A DNA stretch of 16,744 bases from MGIIa-L3 sp038150305 (GTDB lineage: Archaea; Thermoplasmatota; Poseidoniia; Poseidoniales; Poseidoniaceae): NCBI GenBank assembly GCA_038150305.1, contig JAYOTG010000034.1:1-16744 (forward strand), given 5' to 3'. Made by a program: the position numbers and the translations under genes. Below, piece by piece: positions 1-7,500 of this stretch; the stretch's first letter is position 1; each line of letters opens with the position of its first letter. The notes beneath the pieces are model-generated. The model did not search any database. It worked only from the letters and a program-made list of their open reading frames with translations, and was not told the DNA's origin.

Positions 1-1
1 T

Positions 2-3000
2 TACGTGGTCGTCGTGTGCAACCTGTGGAACCAGTGCGCGCGCGAAATCATCGAATTGACCGTCCTCGAACCGCTGCCCGACATCACCTATGGCGGCAAC
101 AACAGCCTGTGGTACCCACGCGACAGCGTCGTGAACGAGGTTCCGGTCAACACCGGAGGTGCCGTGGCAACGTGGTCGATGAGCGGCACGTTGCCGATGG
201 GCCTGTCTTTCGACAACCTCACGGGTCGCATCACCGGGACGGCCATCCTGATTCAGAACACGACGAGCGTGAACATCACCGCCACCAACGACGGTGGCTC
301 CTTCACCGTGCAGGTCAACGTCACGGTGCCCGGCGCGGGCATCACGCTGGTCTTCCCGACGCAGAGCCTGTCGCTGGTCAACGGCACAACGATGCAGAAC
401 ATCGGTGGACAAACCTTCGGCGAAACGCCGTCCTCATGGACGGTCAGCCCCGGCTTGCCCAGCGGCGTGCACCTTGGTGCCTCAAACGGGACCATCTACG
501 GCACCCCAGACTTGGGGACGCCGGCGGCGAATTACACGGTCGAAGTGACCTCCATCTCCGGCGCCACGGCGACCTTCGTCCTTGAGATCGAGGTGGTTGA
601 GCCGGTCGAGCAGATCACGCTGACCCTGCCGCTGACGAGCCTCGACCTGACGAACAACAGCGCCATGCAGCCCTTCACCGGGCAAACCTCGGGTGACGCG
701 GCCGTGCTGTGGAACATGACGCCGGACCTGCCAACAGGCCTGAACTTCGGGACGTCGAACGGCACCCTGTGGGGCATGCCGACCAACGTCAGCGGCCCGG
801 TGGTCTACACCATCACGGCCTTCACGACGTCCGGCGCGAACGATTCGGCGACGCTGACCATCACCGTCAGCGCGGACTTCGACAACGATGGAATTCCGGA
901 CCACGTGGACCCTGACGACGACAACGACGGCGTGCTCGACGGTGCGGAAGAAGCGGGATGCAGCCTGGACCCAGACTGCGACGACGACGGCTATGACGAC
1001 GGCGTGGACGCCTTCCCGGTGGACCCCACCGAGTGGGTGGACACCGACAACGACGGCATCGGCAACAACGCGGACGACGACGATGACGGCGACGGCTGGA
1101 CCGAGACCGAGGAGACCGAGTGTGGCGGCCACAGCGACCTCGATCCGATGGACCAGCCCGATGACATCGACAACGACGGCCTGTGCGATGCGCTCGACGA
1201 CGTGGACGACCGCCCGATTTACCTCGTGCTGACCGAGACGGAATTGCTCCTGCCGGTCAACGCGACGATGGCGCCCTTCGAGGTGCTGCAGTTCGGTGCG
1301 GACGTGCGTTCGTGGAACGTCACGCCGGACTTGCCGCTCGGCTTGAGCATCGACAGCGAAGGCCGCATCAGCGGCACGCCGACCGAGGTCTCCGACCTCG
1401 CGGTCTACACCATCAACGCCTCGAACGACCTGCACTGGGCGACGGTCAACCTGTCCATCGCCGTGCTCGACGAGGACGCGGACTTCGACAACGACGGCTT
1501 GCCCGACGCGGTCGATCCCGACGACGACAACGACGGCTGGAGCGACGTTGACGAAGCGCAGTGCGGACCGACCGATCCCTTCGACGCCGACGACGTGCCC
1601 GACGATTCGGACAACGACGGCATCTGCGACCTGCTCGACGACGTGAGCGACCTGCCGATCACCGTGACCCACGAGCCGCGCGAACTCCACCTGACGGTCA
1701 ACGTGACCATGACGCCGGTGGAAGCCAACGTGACCGGCGGGGACGTGACCACGTGGACCGTCGTGGGCGAGCTCCCCGAGGGCTTGGCCCTCGACGCGGA
1801 CAACGGCACCATCAGCGGCATGCCGACCGAGGTCGTGGCCGACGTGCTCGTGCAGATCGAGGCGAACAACAGCAAGCACAGCACGACCACGTGGGTGCTC
1901 ATCACCGTGCACGAGGACACCGACGCCGACGGCATCGCGAACATCGTGGACGACGACGACGACAACGACGGTTGGCTCGACAGCGAAGAGGCCGTCTGTG
2001 CGACCGATCCGCTCGACGCCAACGGCGTGCCAAGCGACCTCGACGGCGACGGCACGTGCGACCGGGCCGACCCCGACATCGACGGTGACGGCTGGGCCAA
2101 CGTGCAGGAGCAGTTCTGCAGCACCGACCCGCGTGACCTTGACGACATGCCTTCGGACACCGACGAGGACAGCATCTGCAACCTCGTGGACACCGACGAC
2201 GACAACGACGGCTGGGCCGACCTGACCGAGACCTTGTGCGGCACCGACCCGCTGAACACCACCAGCGTGCCCGTGGACGCCAACGGCGACGGCAGTTGCG
2301 ACCAGGACCTGACCATCAGCCTGTCCTACAACGTTGGTGACGGCTGGTTTGGCGTTGGCGAGGAGGTCAACCTCACGCCGGACCTCGGCGGATTCGAGGC
2401 CGACCTGTGGGCCATCGAGCCGGCCTTGCCCGAGGGCTTGACCTTCGGCAGCATGGCCCGGACCAGTTCCGGGTCCATCACCGGCGTGCCCTCAGCGGCC
2501 AGCCCGGCCACCACCTACACCGTGTGGGCCAACAACACCGTGGACGGCACCAGCATCAACACGAGCTTCGTGCTCGGCGTCTTCGCCGACCACGACGAGG
2601 ACGGCCAACCGGACGAGGACATCCTCACCGAGGTTGGCCCGATTCCGGCCGACCTCGACGACGACGACGACGGCTATGCGGACACCATGGAAGCCGCGTG
2701 CGGCAGCGACCCGTACGACCGAACCTCGGTGCCTGAAGACGGCGTCGAGTTCGACGGCGTGACGTGCATCAACGCGGATTCGGAGACCGATGACGCGCCC
2801 GCCTTCCCGTGGTGGTTGTGTTGCTTGCTGCTGCTCTTGCTGCTGCTGTTGCTCTTCTTCCTGCGCGACCGCGAGGAGGTCTTGGGACCAGAGCCGGAGC
2901 GCACGACCATCGACGTCGAGGCAGAGTCCGGCACCGGTACCGAGCGTGACCCCTTCATCCTGACCTCGCCCAAGCCGATCGCACCGATGGGCTCCTGCAT

Positions 3001-4372
3001 GTCGAAGCAGACCATCCGCTTCCACGGCATGACGCCCCGCATCGAGGTGCACCTGGCCGAGTTGGGCTCACGCGACGAACAGGGCCGCTTCACCATGGTG
3101 GACGTCAAGGACGAGAAGCTCAACGGCCAGATCCTGACCGCCGATGAGAAGGGTGCGCTGAAGATTCGCCTCCGCTTTGATGACGAGGCCTTCAACACCG
3201 TCAAGGGCGGCCACTTCGAGTCTGTGCTCCGCTTTGGCCGCAACTCCGTGTACGTGCGGTGGCCGGTCGAGGTCCTCGCCCTTGAGGAGGAGGTCACGCC
3301 TGAGGGCGCTGACGACGACGAGAAGGCGGAGATGGAAGCCCTGATGCTCGCGAAGCAAGCCGAGGCCGAGGAAGCCAAGGCCAAGGCCGAGGATGAAGCC
3401 GCTGAAGCGAAGGCCAAGGCCGAGGCTGAGGCTGCAGAAGCGAAGGCTCAGGCCGAAAAGGAGATCGCCGAAGCGAAGGCGCAGGCTGCCGCTGAGGCAG
3501 AAGCGATGAAGGCACAGGCCAAGCGTGAGGCCGAGGAAGCCAAGGCGAAGGCCGAGGCAGAAGCCGCTGAAGCGAAGGCCAAGGCGGAAGCCGAAGCGAA
3601 GGCTGCGAAGGAACAGGCCGAGCAAGAGGCTGCAGAAGCCAAGGCCAAGGCCGAGGCAGAAGCCGCTGAAGCGAAGGCCAAGGCGGAAGCCGAAGCGAAG
3701 GCTGCGAAGGAACAGGCTGAGCAAGAGGCTGCAGCGCTGAAAGCGAAGGCTGAAGCCGAGGCTGAGGCGGCCGAAGCCGAGCGTCGTCGTCAAGCCGAAG
3801 CCGAAGCCGCGGCGCGGCAGGCGAAGATGGAAGCCGAACTTGAGGAGCGTCGAAAGCGTCTTGCTGACCTTGATGAGAAGGCCCGAAAGCGGGAGGAAGA
3901 ACTCATCCGCGTGGCGGAGAAGTCCAAGACCATCGACTTCGGAACCATTGGCGTGGCCGCGAGCAGCGGCGTTGCAGAGCCGGTTGAGAAGGGCGCTGAA
4001 GCCCTCGAAGTCGAGGACGCAGCCGGCTTTGCTGAGCAAGGTGAGGCCTTCATCTCGGACGCAGACGGTGGCATGCACATCGCCTGGACGGGCAAGGACG
4101 GTCGGCGTTTGACCGGCGTGACCGGGCTCAAGCGGGCCTTCGCCGCCCTGGCGACCGTGACCGTGGCCGACGACCTGCAACGCATCAAGGGCATTGGGCC
4201 CTTCATCGAGGACAAGTTGCACGCCTTGGGCATCTACACCTTCCGTCAGGTGGGCAACATGACGCCGGAGATCGAGGAGGAAGTCAACGTGGCCATCGAG
4301 TTCTTCCCCGGCCGCGTGAAGCGCGACGAATGGGTCAAGCAAGCCAAGGCCTTGCATGAAGACAAGGCGTGA
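2..4372 (+). CDS. Giant single-pass surface protein (Ig/TSP3 ectodomain, cytosolic rod and HhH), 5' partial
   Basis: The frame is open at the left edge. The first residues look like the last strand of a putative-Ig domain and no signal peptide is present, so the start lies upstream. Counting from base 5, six further He_PIG-like domains (about residues 21-290, 405-488, 552-634, 769-858; core 'LPxGLxxD...GxISGxPT') alternate with Asp-rich TSP3-like calcium-binding blocks carrying paired cysteines. A Leu-rich membrane helix spans residues 935-953, followed at once by RDR. On the presumed cytosolic side come a juxtamembrane domain (about 972-1093), an Ala/Glu/Lys rod (about 1110-1308), an IDFGTIGVA motif, a phage-tail-like beta insert (about 1327-1376) and a C-terminal HhH domain containing 'IKGIGPFIEDKL'. 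About 25 N-x-S/T sequons lie before the membrane helix and one after it. It is a paralogue of the next gene. The likely role is adhesion, sensing or envelope structure; no enzyme motif is visible. Confidence 0.9.
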   Translation, partial: YVVVVCNLWNQCAREIIELTVLEPLPDITYGGNNSLWYPRDSVVNEVPVNTGGAVATWSMSGTLPMGLSFDNLTGRITGTAILIQNTTSVNITATNDGGSFTVQVNVTVPGAGITLVFPTQSLSLVNGTTMQNIGGQTFGETPSSWTVSPGLPSGVHLGASNGTIYGTPDLGTPAANYTVEVTSISGATATFVLEIEVVEPVEQITLTLPLTSLDLTNNSAMQPFTGQTSGDAAVLWNMTPDLPTGLNFGTSNGTLWGMPTNVSGPVVYTITAFTTSGANDSATLTITVSADFDNDGIPDHVDPDDDNDGVLDGAEEAGCSLDPDCDDDGYDDGVDAFPVDPTEWVDTDNDGIGNNADDDDDGDGWTETEETECGGHSDLDPMDQPDDIDNDGLCDALDDVDDRPIYLVLTETELLLPVNATMAPFEVLQFGADVRSWNVTPDLPLGLSIDSEGRISGTPTEVSDLAVYTINASNDLHWATVNLSIAVLDEDADFDNDGLPDAVDPDDDNDGWSDVDEAQCGPTDPFDADDVPDDSDNDGICDLLDDVSDLPITVTHEPRELHLTVNVTMTPVEANVTGGDVTTWTVVGELPEGLALDADNGTISGMPTEVVADVLVQIEANNSKHSTTTWVLITVHEDTDADGIANIVDDDDDNDGWLDSEEAVCATDPLDANGVPSDLDGDGTCDRADPDIDGDGWANVQEQFCSTDPRDLDDMPSDTDEDSICNLVDTDDDNDGWADLTETLCGTDPLNTTSVPVDANGDGSCDQDLTISLSYNVGDGWFGVGEEVNLTPDLGGFEADLWAIEPALPEGLTFGSMARTSSGSITGVPSAASPATTYTVWANNTVDGTSINTSFVLGVFADHDEDGQPDEDILTEVGPIPADLDDDDDGYADTMEAACGSDPYDRTSVPEDGVEFDGVTCINADSETDDAPAFPWWLCCLLLLLLLLLLFFLRDREEVLGPEPERTTIDVEAESGTGTERDPFILTSPKPIAPMGSCMSKQTIRFHGMTPRIEVHLAELGSRDEQGRFTMVDVKDEKLNGQILTADEKGALKIRLRFDDEAFNTVKGGHFESVLRFGRNSVYVRWPVEVLALEEEVTPEGADDDEKAEMEALMLAKQAEAEEAKAKAEDEAAEAKAKAEAEAAEAKAQAEKEIAEAKAQAAAEAEAMKAQAKREAEEAKAKAEAEAAEAKAKAEAEAKAAKEQAEQEAAEAKAKAEAEAAEAKAKAEAEAKAAKEQAEQEAAALKAKAEAEAEAAEAERRRQAEAEAAARQAKMEAELEERRKRLADLDEKARKREEELIRVAEKSKTIDFGTIGVAASSGVAEPVEKGAEALEVEDAAGFAEQGEAFISDADGGMHIAWTGKDGRRLTGVTGLKRAFAALATVTVADDLQRIKGIGPFIEDKLHALGIYTFRQVGNMTPEIEEEVNVAIEFFPGRVKRDEWVKQAKALHEDKA
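871..2790 (+). repeat. TSP3-like calcium-binding blocks alternating with Ig domains in gene 1
   Basis: Four Asp-rich blocks (about 871-1218, 1471-1659, 1906-2310 and 2581-2790) carry runs of the DxDxDGxxD type, such as 'DFDNDGIPDHVDPDDDNDG'. They follow a consensus close to 'DDDNDGWxDxxExxC' then 'TDPxDxxxVPxDxDxDG' then 'xCD'. Thrombospondin type-3 repeats with such loops bind many calcium ions and become rigid. The paired cysteines probably form disulfides outside the cell. The blocks separate putative-Ig domains, giving a beads-and-linker stalk. Confidence 0.8.
2807..2863 (+). other. Transmembrane segment of gene 1
   Basis: It encodes PWWLCC, then ten consecutive Leu, then FFL and RDRE. 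The helix is about 19 residues long, is preceded by an acidic Asp-rich stretch and is followed by Arg residues. That agrees with an outside N-terminal and inside C-terminal orientation. Confidence 0.88.
2914..3284 (+). other. Juxtamembrane domain shared by genes 1-3, copy 1
   Basis: About 120 residues follow the membrane helix. They begin with 'SGTGTERDPFIL', contain an internal 'GRFTMVD', then 'RLRFDDEAF', a GG pair and a closing 'YVRWPVEVL'. Alternating hydrophobic residues suggest a beta-sandwich. The same landmarks recur in the next two genes at the same place relative to the membrane. I do not recognise a named family. Confidence 0.75.
3371..3766 (+). repeat. Twelve in-phase 11-residue (33-base) repeats: charged alpha-helical rod
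   Basis: Twelve consecutive 11-residue units keep register without a break, starting at E3371. Examples are EAKAKAEDEAA, EAKAKAEAEAA, EAKAQAEKEIA, EAKAKAEAEAK and AAKEQAEQEAA. An 11-residue (hendecad) period is typical of low-twist or right-handed coiled coils. The Ala/Glu/Lys composition also suits a long isolated helix like that of TolA. It links the membrane-proximal domain to the C-terminal HhH part and could span roughly 20 nm if fully helical (inference). Confidence 0.85.
3536..3733 (+). repeat. 99-base tandem duplication, two copies
   Basis: Bases 3536-3634 and 3635-3733 are adjacent direct copies with two mismatches in 99 by my alignment, both at third codon positions. Each encodes three 11-residue units. 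The duplication is recent and keeps both the reading frame and the helical register. Confidence 0.93.
3983..4131 (+). other. Phage-tail-like small beta module in the gene 1 tail
   Basis: About 50 residues read 'GAEALEVEDAAGFAEQGEAF', a short gap, then 'IAWTGKDGRRLTGVTGL'. This resembles the pattern 'tsitVadasgFp.sGta.I...e.i.ytgk.g..LtGvtG' found in phage tail and other structural proteins. It sits between the IDFGTIGVA motif and the HhH domain. In gene 2 the corresponding gap is only a few residues, so it looks like an insertion. Confidence 0.5.
4156..4360 (+). other. C-terminal HhH domain of gene 1
   Basis: It begins 'DDLQRIKGIGPFIEDKL', continues 'GIYTFRQVGNMTPEIEEEV' and ends 'FFPGRVKRDEWVKQAKAL'. 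The KGIGP hairpin is the signature of HhH folds, which usually bind the DNA backbone without sequence specificity but can also bind protein. Similar single-copy HhH tails follow Ala/Glu-rich linkers in many poorly characterised prokaryotic proteins. Confidence 0.82.
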
Positions 4373-4374
4373 TT

Positions 4375-4408
4375 CGCTCGGGCGCGGAGCATCCGCAGAG
4401 CCTGAGCG
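4375..4408 (+). terminator. Strong stem-loop just after the gene 1 stop codon
   Basis: It starts two bases after the TGA. An outer stem CGCTCGGGC (4375-4383) pairs with GCCTGAGCG (4400-4408) with one G-U pair. An inner stem GCGGA (4384-4388) pairs with TCCGC (4392-4396) around a GCA loop, and an AGA bulge lies on the 3' side. No T-run follows, so it is not a classic intrinsic terminator. It may define or protect the 3' end of the gene 1 transcript. Confidence 0.5.
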
Positions 4409-4487
4409 CCTGTGCTTGGTGAAGCCTCGAGGCAGAGCAACCGCTGCGTGCGGACCATACCTCGCCTGATACCTGTCATGATAGGGT

Positions 4488-4497
4488 CGAAAACTAT
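4488..4497 (+). promoter_or_regulatory. Possible BRE/TATA-like element upstream of gene 2
   Basis: CGAAAACTAT is the most A/T-rich stretch in the 150-base gap. Its centre lies about 29 bases before the ATG at 4523, which is where an archaeal TATA box would sit for a leaderless transcript. The match is weak. The rest of the gap holds only the hairpin at 4375-4408. Confidence 0.25.
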
Positions 4498-4522
4498 CCG
4501 CCCGCTGGACCGTAAAGAGGTT

Positions 4523-7500
4523 ATGTCCAGCGAACGCCATGGGAAAATGCGTACTTCGCTCTTGTTGACTGTCCTGATGGTGCTCATGACGCAAGTCGGT
4601 TACCTCGACGTCCTGAACACCTGGCCGGAGGGCGACCACACGCTTGACCCCACCACCACCGCGTCCGAGTCTGGCAGCGCTTCCTCGCAAAGCAACTTCA
4701 CCGCAAGCGTCGAGGGTGCCGAACTTCTCGTTGGCCAGGCCATGACCAACATCACGTTCCAATACAATGCCAGTGCGGCAAGCGGCTCGGGCAGTGGCTC
4801 AGGCAGTGGTTCTTCGAGCACCTCTTCCTTTGCTTATGCGAACAACCAGATCTCTTCCGCAGGTGACCATACTTGCGCCATCCTCGACAACGGTTCTGTG
4901 TCGTGCTGGGGAGCTGGAGGTTACGGCCAATTGGGTCATGGAGGAGGATCTACCAAAACCACCCCCACACTCACCAGCAGCCTCGGTACAGGTCGCACAG
5001 CAGTAGCGGTCTCTTCGGGAGCTGACCACACCTGCGCCATCCTCGACAACGGTTCTGTGTCGTGCTGGGGAAGGGGAGGTTACGGCCAATTGGGTAATGG
5101 TGCAACGACTGTCAAATTAACACCCACGCTCACCAGCAGCCTCGGTACGGGTCGCACTGCAGTAGCGCTCTCTTCCGGAGGTTCCCACACCTGCGCCATT
5201 CTCGACAACGGTGATGTGTCGTGCTGGGGAGCCGGAACCAACGGCCAATTGGGTCATGGAGGAACATCTACCAAAACCACTCCCACGCTCACCAGCAGCC
5301 TCGGTACAGGTCGCACAGCAGTAGCGCTCTCTTCTGGAGCTTTACACACCTGCGCCATTCTCGACAACGGTGATGTGTCGTGCTGGGGAGCCGGAAACTA
5401 CGGCCAATTGGGTGATGGAGGAACATCTACCAAAACCACACCCACGCTCACCAGCAGCCTCGGTACAGGTCGCACAGCAGTAGCGCTCTCTTCGGGAGAG
5501 ACCCACACCTGCGCTATCCTTGATAACGGTTCGGCGATGTGTTGGGGCGATGATAGTGCTGGACAATTGGGTGATGGTGGATCCAGCGCGACAATCCATC
5601 ACTCACCTGTTTGGGTTTCCGGCAGCAATATCTGGGATTCCTCAACTGGATTGAGCAGTCCCATGACCAACGTCACCGGTGCAACCTGTACGGTTTCACC
5701 TGCTCTTCCAACCGGCCTGTCCATCGACAGCAGCACGTGCACCATCAGCGGTACACCAACGGTTGAGACGAGCAACACGACCTACACGGTCACTGCGGTC
5801 ATCAGCGGTGTGACCTTTCAGACGTCGGTATGGCTCTCAAGTTCCTACCTCGAACTCACACCGAGCGCCGAAGGTGCGGACCTCCTCATCGATGAGGCCA
5901 TGACCAACATCAGCTTCCAGTACAATGCCAGTGCGATAAACGAAGCAGGCCTTGTGTGGCTCGAATCCGACATCGATGCCAATGCCGATGGTGCCGAGTC
6001 GTTGTTTGTAGCCGACATGGACGGTGACGGCGACCTTGACATCGTCTCAGCCTCAGTGTTTGACGACACCATCGCATGGTACGAGAACGACGGTGCCACC
6101 GAGCCTTCGTGGACGGCATCCGACATCGACACCAATGCCGACTATGCTCGTTCCGTGTTCGTTGCCGACATGGACGATGACGGCGACCTCGACATCGTTT
6201 CAGCATCGTACCTTGACGACACCATCGCATGGTATGAGAACGACGGTGCTGCGAACCCATCGTGGTCAAAGAACGTTGTTGCTACATCTGCTGACGGTGC
6301 CATGCAGGTGCATGTTGCCGACATGGACGATGACGGCGATCTCGACATCGTCTCGGCATCGTACAATGACGACACCATCGCATGGTATGAGAACGACGGT
6401 TCCGCCGACCCTTCGTGGACGGCATCCGACATCGACACCAATGCTGACGGTGCTTGGCGGGTCTATGTTGCCGACATGGACGGTGACGGCGACCTCGACA
6501 TCGTTTCCCAATCCAATCTCGACGACACCATTGCATGGTACGAGAACGACGGTGCCGCCGACCCTTCGTGGACGGCATCCGACATCGACACCAATATTAA
6601 CGGTGGAAACGGTCATTGGGGAGGCTACATTGTCGCCGCCGACATGGATGGTGACAGCGACCTCGATCTTGTCTCAACACAGAATGGAACTACGGTGTGG
6701 TACGAAAACGACGGGGCATCTGACCCTTCATGGACGGTGGCCACTATCTCGACGATGACCTATTATTCGATACACGTCACAGACATGGATAATGACGGTG
6801 ACCTCGACATTGTAGCGCCATTCTGGGGTGCCATTCATTACTACGAGAACGACGGAGCCTCCGACCCTTCATGGACGCAAGGCACGAACATCTCCTCCTC
6901 AAGCGGCTCCGCTTCAGTACATGTCGCCGACATGGACGGCGACGGTGACCTTGATGTCGCCTCAGCAGAGTTTGGGACCGATACCATTGCCTGGTACAAG
7001 AGCGCCCCGGTTACATGGACTGACATCACCGGTGCAAGCTGCAGCGTTTCACCTGCCCTACCAACCGGCCTGTCCATCGACAGCAGCACGTGCACCATCA
7101 GCGGTACACCCACGGTTGAGACGAGCAACACGACCTACACGGTCACGGCGGTCATCAGCAACGTGACCTACCAGGGCAGCGTGTGGTTGTCCACGTCTCC
7201 TTACGCCACCATCACCTCAGCGGTGGAAGGTGCGGCGCTCAACTTGGGCGAAGCGATGACGCCGATCACGCTCAATTACACGGTGAATGCGAATGCTTCC
7301 TCTGGCTCTAGCGGTGGTTCAGGTTCTAGTAGCGGCGCTTCGGGTAGCACTTCCCTATATTATGTGAACAACAAAGTGGCAGCAGGGGGTTCGTCCCACT
7401 CTTGTGCCATTCTTGACAACGGTGGCCTGAAGTGTTGGGGAGGTGACTATTCAGGACAGTTGGGTAATGGTGTAATCATCACCAACAACCTCAATTCGCC

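Larger units (their letters stand above)
4690..5850 (+). other. Split putative-Ig domain 1 hosting RCC1 array A
   Basis: The first half (about 4690-4765) has 'EGAELLVGQAMTNITFQYN'. The second half (about 5650-5850) has 'VTGATCTVSPALPTGLSID' and 'ISGTPTVETSNTTYTV'. Joined, they match an intact He_PIG domain such as gene 1 residues 405-488, where 'LLLPVNATMAPFEV' runs straight into 'WNVTPDLPLGLSID'. A Gly/Ser linker and the propeller occupy the gap. Confidence 0.68.
5850..7197 (+). other. Split putative-Ig domain 2 hosting the VCBS propeller
   Basis: The first half 'EGADLLIDEAMTNISFQYN' (about 5868-5930) and the second half with 'ASCSVSPALPTGLSIDSST' (about 7030-7197) flank the seven-blade VCBS array. 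The half-domain boundaries match those of split domain 1, although the inserted propeller belongs to a different family. Confidence 0.68.

Noticed and set aside
5..7. GTG at the left edge as the true start of gene 1
   Set aside because: There is no signal peptide and the sequence begins within an Ig-type strand, although the protein must be exported. The gene continues upstream.
482..1912. Minus-strand open frame opposite the Ig/TSP3 region
   Set aside because: It results from GAC/GTC-rich repeats; the protein is Val/His/Arg-rich with no family resemblance.
4412..4522. Upstream extension of gene 2 to a GTG at 4412
   Set aside because: It would place 37 basic, non-hydrophobic residues ahead of a good signal peptide. 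It has no ribosome site and it overlaps the presumed promoter.
3068..4762. Long minus-strand open frame rich in Leu, Gly and Arg
   Set aside because: It mirrors the Ala/Glu/Lys repeat region of gene 1 and crosses the intergenic hairpin. Its composition follows the repeat, with no recognisable domain.
4840..5640. CRISPR-like array because of regular spacing
   Set aside because: The 159-base units are coding throughout, are in frame and encode RCC1-type blades. There are no short identical repeats with unique spacers.
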